This document shows, one piece after another, positions 49,643-60,256 of a DNA stretch of 64,000 nt (positions are counted from its first letter, which is position 1; each line of letters opens with the position of its first letter). This DNA is from Pseudocitrobacter faecalis (GTDB lineage: Bacteria; Pseudomonadota; Gammaproteobacteria; Enterobacterales; Enterobacteriaceae). A program made the position numbers and the translations under genes. The DNA lies in contig QNRL01000001.1 in assembly GCA_003315335.1 (NCBI GenBank), positions 310,001-374,000 on the forward strand, read 5' to 3'. The notes below the pieces were generated by a model. It ran no database searches. It was not told the DNA's origin and worked only from the letters and a program-made list of their open reading frames with translations.

Positions 49643-50695
49643 ATGGTTTTCAAGATAGCGAGTTCTCCTTATACCCATAACCATCGCCAGACGTCGCGTA
49701 TCATGATGCTGGTGATTTTGGCCGCCCTGCCCGGCATTGCGGTGCAAAGCTGGTTTTTCGGCTGGGGAACCCTGATTCAGCTTCTGCTGGCCTCATTAAC
49801 GGCCTGGGCTACGGAATCATTTGTATTGCGTCTGCGTAAGCAGGCTATTGCCGCAACGCTTGCGGATAACTCCGCCTTGCTGACCGGCATTCTGCTGGCC
49901 ATCAGTATTCCGCCATTCGCCCCATGGTGGATGGTGGTACTGGGCACCGCCTTTGCGGTGATCATCGCTAAACAACTCTATGGCGGCTTAGGGCAGAATC
50001 CGTTTAACCCGGCGATGATTGGCTATGTTGTACTGCTTATCTCCTTCCCGGTGCAGATGACCTCCTGGCTGCCGCCGCATGAAATTGCAGCCAATACGCC
50101 GGGTTTTATCGACGCATTACAGGTGATTTTCACTGGCCACACGGCTGCGGGCCAGGACATGAACGCGCTGAAAATGGGCGTAGATGGCATCAGTCAGGCT
50201 ACACCGCTGGATACTTTCAAAACGTCGCGTCATGCGGGTCATTCTGTCGAGAGCATTATGCAATCGTCGATTTATCACGGTGCGCTGGCGGGCATTGGCT
50301 GGCAATGGGTTAACCTGGCGTATCTGGTGGGTGGGCTGTTTTTACTGTGGAAAGGCGCTATTCGCTGGCACATCCCGGTGAGCTTCCTGTTGAGCCTGGC
50401 AGTCTGCGCCACACTTGGCTGGCTGTTTAACCCGGAAAACGTCGCCTCGCCGCAGATGCATCTGCTGTCCGGCGCCACCATGCTGGGTGCATTCTTTATT
50501 CTGACCGACCCGGTGACCGCCTCTACCACCAACCGTGGACGCCTGATTTTCGGCGCGCTGGCAGGCCTGCTGGTGTGGCTGATTCGCAGCTTCGGGGGTT
50601 ATCCGGATGGCGTTGCTTTTGCCGTATTGCTGGCAAACATTACCGTACCGTTGATCGACTACTATACGCGCCCGCGCGTTTACGGCCATCGCTGA
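49643..50695 (+). CDS. rsxD: Rsx complex subunit D, flavin-binding membrane protein
   Basis: This 350-residue subunit, homologous to RnfD/NqrB, has about nine membrane helices. The [10 protein letters not shown] segment near residue 185 contains the Thr that carries covalent FMN. The [12 protein letters not shown] block is conserved. It starts directly after the rsxC stop (TAA ATG), and rsxG follows 9 bases later. Confidence 0.95.
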   Translation: MVFKIASSPYTHNHRQTSRIMMLVILAALPGIAVQSWFFGWGTLIQLLLASLTAWATESFVLRLRKQAIAATLADNSALLTGILLAISIPPFAPWWMVVLGTAFAVIIAKQLYGGLGQNPFNPAMIGYVVLLISFPVQMTSWLPPHEIAANTPGFIDALQVIFTGHTAAGQDMNALKMGVDGISQATPLDTFKTSRHAGHSVESIMQSSIYHGALAGIGWQWVNLAYLVGGLFLLWKGAIRWHIPVSFLLSLAVCATLGWLFNPENVASPQMHLLSGATMLGAFFILTDPVTASTTNRGRLIFGALAGLLVWLIRSFGGYPDGVAFAVLLANITVPLIDYYTRPRVYGHR

Positions 50696-50704
50696 GGATT
50701 GATG

Positions 50705-51325
50705 ATGTTAAAAACGATGCGTAAACATGGGATAACCCTGGCTCTGTTTGCCGCAGGCTCTACCGGCCTGACGGCGGCAATCGACCAGTTGACTAAAAAT
50801 ACCATCGCCGATCAGGCGGCTAAACAGCAGAACGCGCTGTTTGAGCAGGTGCTACCGGCGGATCACTATAATAACGATTTGCTGCAAAGCTGCTATCTGG
50901 TCAGCGCGCCGGCACTGGGGAAAGGCACGCATAGAGTGTATATCGCACGTCAGGGTGAGCAGGCTGTCGCCGCTGTGATGGAAGCTACGGCACCGGATGG
51001 CTACTCCGGCGCCATTCAATTACTGGTCGGCGCCGATTTCAACGGCACCGTGCTGGGAAGTCGTGTCACAGAGCATCACGAAACGCCGGGTCTGGGCGAT
51101 AAAATTGAGCTGCGAATTTCCGACTGGATAACTCATTTTGCCGGGAAAACCATCGCTGGCGAGAGCGACGCAACGTGGGCGGTGAAAAAGGATGGTGGCC
51201 AGTTCGATCAGTTTACCGGCGCGACCATTACGCCTCGCGCAGTAGTAAATGCGGTAAAACGTGCCGGGCTGTATGCTCAAACGTTACCGAATCAACTTTC
51301 TAACCTGCAGGCCTGTGGAGAGTAA
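50705..51325 (+). CDS. rsxG: Rsx complex subunit G, periplasmic flavoprotein
   Basis: This 206-residue subunit, homologous to RnfG/NqrC, has an N-terminal anchor ([16 protein letters not shown]) and a periplasmic domain with FTGATIT, whose last Thr carries covalent FMN. Three starts compete: TTG 50699, ATG 50702 and ATG 50705. The last gives the E. coli length and sits 6 bases after GAGGA. Confidence 0.94.
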   Translation: MLKTMRKHGITLALFAAGSTGLTAAIDQLTKNTIADQAAKQQNALFEQVLPADHYNNDLLQSCYLVSAPALGKGTHRVYIARQGEQAVAAVMEATAPDGYSGAIQLLVGADFNGTVLGSRVTEHHETPGLGDKIELRISDWITHFAGKTIAGESDATWAVKKDGGQFDQFTGATITPRAVVNAVKRAGLYAQTLPNQLSNLQACGE

Positions 51326-51328
51326 ACC

Positions 51329-52024
51329 ATGAGCGAAGTCAAAGAGGTTATTGTCCAGGGGCTGTGGAAGAACAACTCTGCACTGGTACAGTTACTGGGG
51401 ATGTGCCCGCTTCTGGCGGTGACGTCAACGGCGACCAACGCGCTGGGCCTTGGCCTGGCGACTACGCTGGTTCTGACGTTAACCAACTTTGCCATCTCCT
51501 GCCTGCGTCGCTGGACGCCTGCAGAGATTCGTATCCCTATTTATGTGATGATTATCGCGTCGGTAGTGAGCGCTGTGCAAATGCTGATCAACGCCTATGC
51601 TTTCGGCCTCTACCAGTCGCTGGGGATTTTTATCCCGCTGATCGTAACCAACTGTATCGTCGTGGGGCGTGCCGAAGCCTTCGCGGCCAAAAAAGGGCCA
51701 GCGTTATCGGCACTGGATGGGTTTGCCATCGGCATGGGCGCAACCTGCACTATGTTTGTGCTGGGCTCCCTTCGCGAGTTATTAGGTAATGGTACGCTGT
51801 TCGACGGTGCAGACGGCCTGCTGGGTAACTGGGCGAAAGCGCTGCGAATTGAAGTGTTCCATACGGATACGCCCTTCCTGCTGGCAATGCTCCCGCCAGG
51901 TGCCTTTATTGGTCTCGGCATGCTGCTGGCGATTAAATATCTGATTGATGAACGGACGAAACAACGCAAGGCGAAAGCCGTGCCCGCCACGGACGTCGGC
52001 GTTGAAACTGCTGAGAAGGCCTGA
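51329..52024 (+). CDS. rsxE: Rsx complex subunit E
   Basis: This 231-residue subunit is homologous to RnfE/NqrD, with six helices; [10 protein letters not shown] and [12 protein letters not shown] hold the Cys residues that share an iron-sulfur centre with RsxA. Its stop and the nth start overlap (TGATG). Confidence 0.96.
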   Translation: MSEVKEVIVQGLWKNNSALVQLLGMCPLLAVTSTATNALGLGLATTLVLTLTNFAISCLRRWTPAEIRIPIYVMIIASVVSAVQMLINAYAFGLYQSLGIFIPLIVTNCIVVGRAEAFAAKKGPALSALDGFAIGMGATCTMFVLGSLRELLGNGTLFDGADGLLGNWAKALRIEVFHTDTPFLLAMLPPGAFIGLGMLLAIKYLIDERTKQRKAKAVPATDVGVETAEKA

Positions 52025-52659
52025 TGAACAAAGTAAAACGGCTGGAGATTTTAAGCCGCTTGCGGGACAACAACCCGCATCCGACCACCGAACTCAACTT
52101 TAACTCCCCTTTCGAGTTGCTGATCGCGGTTCTGCTGTCAGCACAGGCTACGGATGTGAGCGTTAATAAAGCCACAGCCAGGCTTTATCCTGTGGCGAAT
52201 ACGCCGCAGGCGATGCTGGAACTCGGCGTGGATGGCGTGAAGTCTTATATCAAGACTATCGGCTTGTTTAACAGCAAAGCTGAGAATGTGATAAAAACCT
52301 GCCGGATGCTGATTGATTTGCACAACGGAGAGGTTCCGGAAGATCGCGCGGCGCTGGAAGCGCTGCCTGGCGTGGGGCGCAAAACGGCAAATGTGGTGCT
52401 CAATACCGCCTTTGGCTGGCCAACTATCGCGGTTGATACCCATATCTTCCGCGTCTGTAATCGCACGCATTTTGCTCCGGGCAAGAACGTTGAGCAGGTT
52501 GAAGAAAAGCTTCTGAAGGTGGTGCCGGCGGAGTTTAAGGTCGACTGTCACCATTGGTTGATCCTTCATGGCCGCTACACCTGCATCGCCCGTAAACCGC
52601 GCTGCGGTTCCTGCATTATCGAAGATCTCTGTGAATACAAAGAGAAAGTCGACATTTAG
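52024..52659 (+). CDS. nth: endonuclease III
   Basis: This 211-residue DNA glycosylase/AP lyase acts on oxidised pyrimidines. It has the helix-hairpin-helix LPGVGRKTANVVL with catalytic Lys120, then VDTHIFRVCNR with Asp138. The [4Fe-4S] cluster Cys-x6-Cys-x2-Cys-x5-Cys is CIARKPRCGSCIIEDLC. It is the last gene of the rsx operon, a coupling conserved in E. coli. Confidence 0.97.
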   Translation: MNKVKRLEILSRLRDNNPHPTTELNFNSPFELLIAVLLSAQATDVSVNKATARLYPVANTPQAMLELGVDGVKSYIKTIGLFNSKAENVIKTCRMLIDLHNGEVPEDRAALEALPGVGRKTANVVLNTAFGWPTIAVDTHIFRVCNRTHFAPGKNVEQVEEKLLKVVPAEFKVDCHHWLILHGRYTCIARKPRCGSCIIEDLCEYKEKVDI

Positions 52660-53252
52660 TTGTGTAAGGCGGCGCGTTTCCTCAACGCGTCGCCGTTAAA
52701 TTCCCGCCGCTTCGATGTTAATCATTAGAATCCAGAGCATTACTGGTGTGAATACCCTGCCCTAAACAGTTTTTCTGGTTAATTCTTTTTTTAACACCTG
52801 AATTTTCTATAGCTTTTGCGTTTCGTACACTCTGGTAACATTATGTTATCTCAATGTTATCCTTTGTTCATATAACGCCCATCAATTCAATGTGTCACCC
52901 TGATGACACGAGACGATCAACCAGTTATTTTTCAGAATCCAGGCTATATCACTACTTCCAAAGCAAATCAGCAGAAGATATGGTCACTACGCCGTTTATC
53001 CCCGTGTCAGGCAGAGTAAAACGCTACCTATTGGCAATGCAGAAAATTTAAATCTGAATAACATTTATATATATGGTCATTTGTAGTACCTTACGTATTT
53101 GTAACAGGGTATTACAAAACCCTTGTGCGAAAGCACCGGATAGTGAACATTACTCCCCGTTTCCCCTCCAGAATAACTATAAAGGCGGATGTCGATACGA
53201 ATTTCCGTCCAGTAACGCCCCGTTAAGATGGGATGTAAAAAAAGAGGTATAT
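52660..53252. other. 593-base gap between nth and dtpA
   Basis: An 11-bp hairpin at 52666-52692 (one G-T pair, no T-run) lies just after nth. The rest is AT-rich and should hold the dtpA promoter and a long leader; E. coli dtpA is OmpR-dependent, and I could not fix sites. The frame joined to dtpA from 53073 has no support as protein. Confidence 0.6.
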
Positions 53253-54758
53253 GTGTCTACTGCAAACAATAAACCAACTGAAAGCGTAAGTTTGAACGCT
53301 TTTAAACAACCGAAAGCGTTCTATTTGATCTTCTCGATCGAACTTTGGGAACGTTTTGGTTACTACGGCTTGCAAGGTATTATGGCTGTCTACCTGGTTA
53401 AACAACTGGGTATGTCCGAAGCCGATTCGATTACGTTGTTCTCCTCCTTCAGTGCCCTGGTCTACGGTTTAGTCGCTATCGGCGGCTGGCTGGGCGACAA
53501 AATTCTGGGGACGAAACGCGTTATTATGCTGGGCGCAATTGTGCTGGCGATTGGTTATGCGCTGGTCGCGTGGTCTGGCCATGACGCGGCTATCGTATAT
53601 ATGGGTATGGCGACCATTGCGGTTGGTAACGGTCTGTTCAAGGCTAACCCATCCTCCCTGCTCTCTACCTGCTACGAAAAAGATGATCCGCGTCTGGACG
53701 GTGCATTTACCATGTACTACATGTCCGTCAACATCGGTTCCTTCTTCTCTATGCTGGCAACCCCATGGCTGGCAGCGAAATTCGGCTGGAGCGTGGCGTT
53801 CGCACTGAGCGTTGTGGGCATGCTGATTACCGTCGTCAACTTCGCGTTCTGCCAGCGTTGGGTGAAACAGTACGGTTCTAAACCTGACTTTGAGCCAATC
53901 AACTACCGTAACCTGCTGCTGACTATTGTCGGCGTTGTTATCCTGGTCACTATCGCGACCTGGCTGCTGCACAACCAGGATATCGCGCGTATGGTGCTGG
54001 GCGTGGTTGCGCTGGGTATCGTAGTTATCTTTGGTAAAGAAGCGTTCGCGATGCAGGGTGCTGCTCGCCGTAAAATGATTGTGGCATTCATCCTGATGCT
54101 GGAAGCGATTGTGTTCTTCGTCCTTTACAGCCAGATGCCGACCTCTCTGAACTTCTTCGCTATCCGTAACGTTGAGCACTCTATCCTGGGTATTGCGTTC
54201 GAACCGGAACAGTACCAGGCGCTCAACCCGTTCTGGATCATCATCGGTAGCCCGATTCTGGCCGCTATCTATAACAAGATGGGCGACCGCCTGCCGATGC
54301 CGCACAAATTTGCTATCGGTATGGTGCTGTGCTCTGGTGCCTTCCTGGTGCTGCCGCTGGGTGCGAAATTCGCCACCGACGCGGGTATCGTTTCTGTGAA
54401 CTGGCTGATCCTGAGCTACTGCCTGCAGAGTATCGGTGAACTGATGATCTCCGGTCTCGGCCTGGCGATGGTGGCGCAACTGGTTCCTCAGCGTCTGATG
54501 GGCTTCATTATGGGTAGCTGGTTTCTGACCACTGCCGGTGCGGCGCTGATTGCTGGCCGCGTCGCCAACCTGATGGCTGTTCCTGAAAACGTCACCGATC
54601 CGCTGATGTCTCTGGATGTTTACGGTAAAGTGTTCCTGCAGATTGGTGTTGCCACCGGTATCATCGCCCTGCTGATGCTGCTGACCGCATCGAAGCTGAA
54701 TCGTATGACTCAGGACGACGACAAAACCGTTACTGCGCAGGAAACCGCTTCCGCGTAA
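53253..54758 (+). CDS. dtpA: dipeptide/tripeptide:proton symporter DtpA
   Basis: This 501-residue POT-family transporter has about 14 helices. The ExxER-type motif is in [11 protein letters not shown], and the PTR2 signature [11 protein letters not shown] and the [14 protein letters not shown] block follow. Start is GTG at 53253 (residues [16 protein letters not shown]), preceded by AAAGAGG; it matches the E. coli N-terminus. The open frame continues 60 codons upstream but is unlike the family. A strong terminator follows. Confidence 0.96.
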   Translation: MSTANNKPTESVSLNAFKQPKAFYLIFSIELWERFGYYGLQGIMAVYLVKQLGMSEADSITLFSSFSALVYGLVAIGGWLGDKILGTKRVIMLGAIVLAIGYALVAWSGHDAAIVYMGMATIAVGNGLFKANPSSLLSTCYEKDDPRLDGAFTMYYMSVNIGSFFSMLATPWLAAKFGWSVAFALSVVGMLITVVNFAFCQRWVKQYGSKPDFEPINYRNLLLTIVGVVILVTIATWLLHNQDIARMVLGVVALGIVVIFGKEAFAMQGAARRKMIVAFILMLEAIVFFVLYSQMPTSLNFFAIRNVEHSILGIAFEPEQYQALNPFWIIIGSPILAAIYNKMGDRLPMPHKFAIGMVLCSGAFLVLPLGAKFATDAGIVSVNWLILSYCLQSIGELMISGLGLAMVAQLVPQRLMGFIMGSWFLTTAGAALIAGRVANLMAVPENVTDPLMSLDVYGKVFLQIGVATGIIALLMLLTASKLNRMTQDDDKTVTAQETASA

Positions 54759-54783
54759 TGTCATCGGGAAACATTTGAATTTG

Positions 54784-54815
54784 AGCCGTTAACGCAAGTT
54801 AACGGCTTTTTTTTT
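54784..54815 (+). terminator. dtpA terminator
   Basis: AGCCGTTAAC pairs with GTTAACGGCT over GCAA and is followed by nine T. Confidence 0.9.
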
Positions 54816-54909
54816 ATCCTCGCGGGCACTAACATAGCGAAATGCCCTTCGTCACCGCTGTGTGGCTCAAGATAAAAAAACCGATGACATCTGCCAGAAG
54901 GAGTTAGCT

Positions 54910-55515
54910 ATGAAACTGTTCTATAAACCCGGTGCCTGTTCACTTGCATCGCATATTTCGCTGCGTGAAAGCGGTCTGGACTTCACACTCGTGGGCGTAG
55001 ACCTGCAAAAGAAAGTGACCGAAACCGGGGAGGATTTCCTGCAAACCAACCCTAAAGGGCAGGTTCCCACACTCCAGTTGGACGACAACACTGTTCTTAC
55101 AGAAGGCGTGGCTATTATGCAGTATATTGCCGACGGCGTTGCCGATCGTCAGTTGCTCGCGCCAGTCAGCAGCATCAGCCGCTATAAGACGCTGGAATGG
55201 CTTAATTTCATCGCCACCGAGTTACACAAGGGCTTTACCCCGCTATTCCGTCCTGATACTCCGGAAGATTACAAACCGACCGCGCGCGCGCTGCTGGATA
55301 AAAAAATGGCCTATATCGATAGCGAACTGGCCGATTGCGAATGGATTAGCGGTTCACGCTTTACCATTGCCGATGCGTATCTCTTTACCGTTTTGCGCTG
55401 GGCTTTTGCGGTGAAACTGGAGATGGACGGATATAAAAATATTGCGGCCTATATGACGCGTGTCGCGGCGCGTCCTGCCGTTGCGGCAGCCATGGCGGCG
55501 GAAGGTCTGAAATAA
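54910..55515 (+). CDS. gstA: glutathione S-transferase, beta class
   Basis: This 201-residue thioredoxin-fold transferase starts [10 protein letters not shown], with the beta-class catalytic Cys10. GQVPTLQL and the Glu/Gly of [13 protein letters not shown] bind glutathione. The C-terminal helical domain has [15 protein letters not shown]. Length equals E. coli GstA. The start is chosen by homology and AAGGAG upstream. In E. coli the next gene is pdxY; here tyrS follows. Confidence 0.95.
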   Translation: MKLFYKPGACSLASHISLRESGLDFTLVGVDLQKKVTETGEDFLQTNPKGQVPTLQLDDNTVLTEGVAIMQYIADGVADRQLLAPVSSISRYKTLEWLNFIATELHKGFTPLFRPDTPEDYKPTARALLDKKMAYIDSELADCEWISGSRFTIADAYLFTVLRWAFAVKLEMDGYKNIAAYMTRVAARPAVAAAMAAEGLK

Positions 55516-55521
55516 CATAAA

Positions 55522-55552
55522 GCCGGCCGGATAAGCGTAAGTGTCATCCGGC
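55522..55552. repeat. REP-like palindrome after gstA
   Basis: GCCGGCCGGATAAGCGTAAG and then TGTCATCCGGC form an imperfect GCCGGAT/ATCCGGC palindrome. It stands where pdxY lies in E. coli. Confidence 0.7.
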
Positions 55553-55572
55553 AAGATACTGCTTCAGACATA

Positions 55573-55602
55573 AAAAAGGGCGTGATTTCTCACGCCCTTT
55601 TT
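55573..55602. terminator. bidirectional terminator gstA/tyrS
   Basis: A perfect 13-bp stem AAAAAGGGCGTGA / TCACGCCCTTTTT over TTTC serves both convergent genes. Confidence 0.9.
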
Positions 55603-55620
55603 CATTCCTGTTGTGCTGAA

Positions 55621-56895
55621 TTATTTCCAGCACACCAGACAGTAGTTTTTCTTACCGCGACGCAGCAGCGTGTAGCGGCCATACAGGCGATCGCTTTCGC
55701 TGAAGGTATATTCCGGGTCAGACTGTTTCTCACCGTTGATGGTAACCGCGTTCGATGCGATAGTTTTACGCGCCTGACCGCGAGACGGTTGCAACTCTGA
55801 ATCCACCAGCGCCTGCATCAGGTCAGCACCTTTCTCCATCTCGACCATGGGTACACCGTCCTGCGCCAGCTGTTCGAAGTCTGCTTCGCTCAGCGCGCTC
55901 AGGGTGCCGTTAAACAGGCTCTCGGTGATACGTTTTGCCGCCACCAGACCTTCTTCGCCGTGAACCAGACGGGTAACCTGCTCAGCCAGAACGTACTGGG
56001 CGCGCGGGGCTTTACCGCTGTTTTTGTCTTCCTCTTCCAGCGCATTGATCTCTTCAATGTCCATGAAAGTGAAGAATTTCAGGAAGCGATAAACGTCCGC
56101 ATCGGCAGTGTTGATCCAGAACTGGTAGAATTTATACGGGCTGGTTTTCTTCGGATCGAGCCATACCGCGCCGCCTTCGGTTTTACCGAATTTGGTGCCG
56201 TCCGCTTTAGTGATCAGCGGAACCGTCAGGCCGAATACCTGATTCTGGTGCAGACGACGGGTCAAATCGATACCGGAGGTGATGTTGCCCCACTGGTCAG
56301 ATCCGCCAATCTGTAATGAAACACCGTGCAGTTTGTTCAGGCAGGCAAAGTCATAGCCCTGCAACAGGTTATAGGAGAACTCGGTGAAGGAGATGCCCTG
56401 ATCGTCACGGTTAAGGCGCTGCTTAACCGCTTCTTTGTTGATCATCTGATTAACGGAGAAGTGTTTGCCGATATCGCGCAGGAAGGTCAACACGTTCATG
56501 CTGCCAAACCAGTCGTAGTTGTTCGCGGCAATGGCTGAGTTGTCGCCACAATCGAAATCGAGGAACGGCGCAACCTGTTTGCGGATTTTATCCACCCACT
56601 CCTGAACCGTATCTTCAGTGTTCAGTTTACGCTCGGCAGCTTTGAAGCTCGGGTCGCCAATCAGACCGGTCGCGCCACCTACCAGTGCAACGGGCTTATG
56701 GCCCGCTTCCTGGAAGCGTTTCAGGCATAACAATGGAACAAGATGCCCCAAATGCAAGCTGTCAGCGGTGGGATCGAAGCCGCAATAGAGCGCGATCGGG
56801 CCTTGCGCCAGTCGCTCTGCTAACGCTTCCTCGTCCGTCACCTGGGCCACGAGGCCCCGCTCTTGCAATTGTTTAATCAAGTTACTGCTTGCCAT
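55621..56895 (-). CDS. tyrS: tyrosyl-tRNA synthetase
   Basis: This 424-residue class I synthetase has the HIGH-type motif LHLGHLVP, the KMSKS-type motif KFGKT and a C-terminal S4-like domain ([18 protein letters not shown]). It is very close to E. coli TyrS. Start [14 protein letters not shown] at 56895; the longer frame is unrelated. It lies 124 bases after pdxH and is likely cotranscribed. The pdxY gene that normally follows it is missing. Confidence 0.98.
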   Translation of the reverse strand: MASSNLIKQLQERGLVAQVTDEEALAERLAQGPIALYCGFDPTADSLHLGHLVPLLCLKRFQEAGHKPVALVGGATGLIGDPSFKAAERKLNTEDTVQEWVDKIRKQVAPFLDFDCGDNSAIAANNYDWFGSMNVLTFLRDIGKHFSVNQMINKEAVKQRLNRDDQGISFTEFSYNLLQGYDFACLNKLHGVSLQIGGSDQWGNITSGIDLTRRLHQNQVFGLTVPLITKADGTKFGKTEGGAVWLDPKKTSPYKFYQFWINTADADVYRFLKFFTFMDIEEINALEEEDKNSGKAPRAQYVLAEQVTRLVHGEEGLVAAKRITESLFNGTLSALSEADFEQLAQDGVPMVEMEKGADLMQALVDSELQPSRGQARKTIASNAVTINGEKQSDPEYTFSESDRLYGRYTLLRRGKKNYCLVCWK

Positions 56896-57019
56896 CAAAT
56901 TCTCCATGTATAAACGACTGCACCTCTGTCGGTACACGACTTTTTCGCCTGACGCGAAAGGGATATAGAATAAAGCGCCAGCCCTTTCAGCACCAGCGCT
57001 TAACACAACAATTTTGCCC

Positions 57020-57676
57020 TTAAGGCGCGAGTCGGTCGATTTTCCAGTCGTTCGCGTCGCGCTGGTATAAAAAACGGTCGTGCAGACGGTGTTCACCGCC
57101 CTGCCAGAACTCCATCTGTTCGATCGAGACGCGATACCCGCCCCAGAAACTCGGCAGTGGTACGTCGCCCTGCTGGAACTTCTGTTTCAGTTCAAGGAAT
57201 TTGCTTTCGAGGATGCCTCGCGCGGAAATACGGCTCGACTGTTTTGATACCCAGGCGCCAATTTGACTGTCGCGCGGACGGCTGTGGAAGTATTTAACCA
57301 CTTCAAGCGTAGAGAGGCGTTCTGCTTTGCCGGTGACCATCACCTGACGTTCCAGCGTATGCCACGGGAACAACAGGCTGATACGCGGATTCTGTTCCAG
57401 ATGATGCGCTTTGCGGCTGCCGAGATTGGTGTAAAACACCATCCCTTTTTCATCATAGTGCTTGAGCAAAACGATACGCTGGTAAGGTTGTCCGTTTTCA
57501 TCGACGGTCGCCACCACCATCGCAGTAGGATCGGCAAGCTTCGCCTCACAGGCCTGAGACAACCAGCGCTCAAACAGCGTCAGCGGGTCAGCGGGAAGAT
57601 CGCGGCGGCGAAGACCGCCACGGGTATACTCTCGGCGCAGATGCGCAATTTGCTGCAATTCGTCGTTATCGGACAT
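57020..57676 (-). CDS. pdxH: pyridoxine/pyridoxamine 5'-phosphate oxidase
   Basis: This 218-residue FMN enzyme makes pyridoxal 5'-phosphate. FMN and substrate residues are in [20 protein letters not shown] and [11 protein letters not shown], and the C-terminus WKIDRLAP is typical. The same gene order pdxH-tyrS is found in E. coli. It works in the same salvage pathway as the missing PdxY. Confidence 0.97.
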   Translation of the reverse strand: MSDNDELQQIAHLRREYTRGGLRRRDLPADPLTLFERWLSQACEAKLADPTAMVVATVDENGQPYQRIVLLKHYDEKGMVFYTNLGSRKAHHLEQNPRISLLFPWHTLERQVMVTGKAERLSTLEVVKYFHSRPRDSQIGAWVSKQSSRISARGILESKFLELKQKFQQGDVPLPSFWGGYRVSIEQMEFWQGGEHRLHDRFLYQRDANDWKIDRLAP

Positions 57677-57733
57677 AGCGATTGTGATTGTCAGAAATGG
57701 GTAGCGTTATTGTGCGCCGCCCGGGTGAAAATC

Positions 57734-58057
57734 TCAACGCTTAGGGTTTTGTAACTGACAGTTATTCAGCACGATACGGTCACGTTTGTAGACGGTGGCG
57801 TCGTTGCCTTTCGACCAGAAGACGTAAATACCATCAGTGTAGCGCGCTCCGGATGCCGACAGCCCCTGCGGCAGATGCAACTGCTGGTTGTCATAAACGA
57901 AGCTGACTTCCTGGCGAGGATTATTCAGTTTAACGGTGAGAGGTTTTTCATCGCACTGGTACTCAAGCGTGTCGGTTTGCATCCGTTCCATAAACTGATT
58001 ATAGGTGCTGCAACCAGCCAGCATTAAAGGGATAACAGCGATAAGTAATTTTTTCAT
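57734..58057 (-). CDS. mliC: membrane-bound lysozyme inhibitor of C-type, MliC
   Basis: This 107-residue lipoprotein has signal peptide and lipobox LAGC (Cys16) and a MliC fold with two further cysteines (YQCDEK and NNCQLQ), which form the usual disulfide. It protects the cell wall from host lysozyme. The [16 protein letters not shown] block contains the conserved residues that enter the lysozyme site. It lies between anmK and pdxH as in E. coli. Confidence 0.93.
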   Translation of the reverse strand: MKKLLIAVIPLMLAGCSTYNQFMERMQTDTLEYQCDEKPLTVKLNNPRQEVSFVYDNQQLHLPQGLSASGARYTDGIYVFWSKGNDATVYKRDRIVLNNCQLQNPKR

Positions 58058-58154
58058 TGGCGTGCCTTACGACTTTCTTGGTCCACAGGAGGTACGAACC
58101 CTCCCTTTTTCCTGAGTTTATCGCGCGGCACGCCAGGATGATTTCAGCAAACTC

Positions 58155-59270
58155 TTATTTGCGGGGATTTGCCGGAAAAATAGCCCCCAGAACGCTCTCA
58201 TGCGTAGCCCCCGTCACCGATGGCAGATTTCCCGGTAAACCCGCGAGGGTACGCCAGGCGAGCCACGCAAAGGCCAGCGCCTCCATATCGTCCCCGCTTA
58301 TACCATACGCATCCGTCGCGGCGACTTCCGTTCCCGGCAGCATACCGGCCAGGCGCGTCATGACCATCGGGTTGCGGCTACCGCCACCGCACACCAGCAG
58401 ACGATCGCAGCCACCGCTCAGCAGCACCTGCTCGCTGATAGTCGTGGCCGTGAGTTCTGCAAGCGTCGCCTGCACATCCTGAGGACGTAGTCCAGGGAAT
58501 TGCCCAAGCACGCGTTCTATCCAACCGTAGTTAAAGTACTCGCGTCCGGTACTTTTTGGCGCAGGCGCGGCAAAATAGGGATCGCAAAGCATCTCCTGCA
58601 GCAGCGGTAGGAGCACTTTGCCTTCGCTAGCCCATGCCGCATCTTTGTCATACGGTTTTTTCTGGTTGCGCCAGATCCAGGCATCCATCAGCATATTGCC
58701 CGGGCCGGTATCAAACCCCCGAACCGGCTGACCGGGAATCAGCAAAGAGAGATTGGCAATACCGCCAATATTCAGAATCATTCGTCGCTCAGTGGGATGC
58801 GCCAGCAACGCATGATGGAAAGCGGGCACCAGCGGTGCCCCTTGGCCGCCTAACGCCATATCGCGACGACGAAAATCGCCGACTACGGTGACACCCGTTT
58901 GCGCCGCGATGATATTGTTATCACCAATCTGCAGCGTATGTGGCGCAGTACCTGTCGGTTCATGCCAGACGGTTTGCCCATGGCACCCCACCGCCACAAT
59001 ATCCTCGGGCTGAAGTTTTTCCTGCGTCATCAGCGCCTGTACCGCATCAGCGAACAATCGTCCCAAACGCGTATCTAGCTGACCAAACTGTGAGAGCGTC
59101 AGCTGTTGTCCCTGACAAACGGCCAATACCGCCTCTTTCAATTCGATGGGTATAGGGAACGAGAGGCTGGCCAGTTGCGCGACTCTGCTTTCATCAATAG
59201 CCGCCAGTACAACATCAACCCCGTCGAGACTGGTTCCGGACATCACGCCAATATAACGGCCTGATTTCAT
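58155..59270 (-). CDS. anmK: anhydro-N-acetylmuramic acid kinase
   Basis: This 371-residue kinase of the actin-like sugar kinase fold turns anhydroMurNAc into MurNAc-6-P during cell-wall recycling. It has the N-terminal [15 protein letters not shown] loop, [11 protein letters not shown], a [14 protein letters not shown] block and the adenosine site [11 protein letters not shown]. Length is close to E. coli AnmK (369). Confidence 0.96.
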   Translation of the reverse strand: MKSGRYIGVMSGTSLDGVDVVLAAIDESRVAQLASLSFPIPIELKEAVLAVCQGQQLTLSQFGQLDTRLGRLFADAVQALMTQEKLQPEDIVAVGCHGQTVWHEPTGTAPHTLQIGDNNIIAAQTGVTVVGDFRRRDMALGGQGAPLVPAFHHALLAHPTERRMILNIGGIANLSLLIPGQPVRGFDTGPGNMLMDAWIWRNQKKPYDKDAAWASEGKVLLPLLQEMLCDPYFAAPAPKSTGREYFNYGWIERVLGQFPGLRPQDVQATLAELTATTISEQVLLSGGCDRLLVCGGGSRNPMVMTRLAGMLPGTEVAATDAYGISGDDMEALAFAWLAWRTLAGLPGNLPSVTGATHESVLGAIFPANPRK

Positions 59271-59412
59271 ACGCCTTCCTTAGTTGCATAAGCAGTGGAA
59301 TTACACTCCACCATAAAGCAATGCCCAATGCTATGATGCAATAATAATTTTTAGTGATATTTTATACAGCAGACGCGCACATGGACAAAAAATGTGCGGT
59401 TTTCAGGGGGAG

Positions 59413-59429
59413 TGTTTAACGTTGGTTAA
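59413..59429 (+). promoter_or_regulatory. PhoP box upstream of slyB
   Basis: TGTTTA-acgtt-GGTTAA matches the PhoP direct repeat closely; a TATAGT at 59453-59458 may be the -10. slyB is a known PhoP target in E. coli and Salmonella. Confidence 0.72.
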
Positions 59430-59553
59430 GTTATTCCACGTTATTATTTGCCTATAGTTGTGCAGAATATATAACCTGCGATGAGCAAATACCATATAAT
59501 TACCTGATACGGATGCTCGCATGAGCGTTTCTTGGTGAACAGGAGATTCATAA

Positions 59554-60021
59554 ATGATGTTACGTGTTTTGACCGCTTCTATGATCGGTTTATCGTTAGC
59601 AGGGTGCGTAAGCAGCAGCGGTCTGTCCGGCGATGTCTATTCAGCTTCCGAAGCCAAGCAGGTCCAGAATGTCACTTACGGTACTATCGTTAACACGCGT
59701 CCGGTACAAATTCAGGGCGGTGATGATAGCAACGTCATTGGCGCAATCGGTGGTGCGGTGCTAGGTGGTTTCCTCGGCAATACCATCGGCGGCGGTACGG
59801 GCCGTTCTCTGGCAACCGCAGCAGGGGCTGTCGCGGGCGGCGTAGCCGGCCAGGGCGTCCAGGGTGCAATGAACAAAACCCAGGGTGTTGAGCTGGAAAT
59901 TCGTAAAGATGACGGCAACACCATCATGGTTGTTCAGAAACAGGGTGACACCCGTTTCTCTGTTGGCCAGCGTGTCGTAATGGCAAGCAACGGCAGCCAG
60001 GTGACCGTTTCCCCGCGTTAA
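59554..60021 (+). CDS. slyB: outer-membrane lipoprotein SlyB
   Basis: This 155-residue lipoprotein has lipobox LAGC (Cys18). The central glycine-zipper region (GAIGGAVLGGFLGNTIGGG and further repeats) forms a membrane-inserting helical hairpin. SlyB makes protective rings around outer-membrane proteins under stress. The ATG is at 59554 with AGGAG 8 bases upstream, and the PhoP box lies about 125 bases before it. Confidence 0.96.
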   Translation: MMLRVLTASMIGLSLAGCVSSSGLSGDVYSASEAKQVQNVTYGTIVNTRPVQIQGGDDSNVIGAIGGAVLGGFLGNTIGGGTGRSLATAAGAVAGGVAGQGVQGAMNKTQGVELEIRKDDGNTIMVVQKQGDTRFSVGQRVVMASNGSQVTVSPR

Positions 60022-60256
60022 TGATTTTCAGCGTGGCCCAATCGGGTCACGCTTTCTTGCATGACTCCGCTGACATTTCCTTACTGATCCCCTGAATCCT
60101 TTAGATATATTGATGGCGTGAATATAAATAAGCCATTCTTCAATGTTATTATTTGCGCAAAAACAATATTCCTTCGGATAAATTCATCTAAGATTAATCC
60201 CGCCGGGCGGGATGCCCTGGGAAGCTGTGAATACTTTCACTCCGAATAATATTGGA

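Noticed and set aside
48851-49747. 298-codon minus-strand frame opposite rsxC
   Set aside because: Its Gly/Phe/Arg repeats are only the reverse reading of the RsxC Ala-Lys repeats.
52666-52692. Hairpin after nth as a terminator
   Set aside because: The 11-bp stem is good, but no T-run follows, so termination is not supported.
53469-54764. 431-codon minus-strand open frame opposite dtpA
   Set aside because: It is the codon-bias shadow of dtpA: rich in His, Gln, Asp and Arg, with no domain and no start signals.
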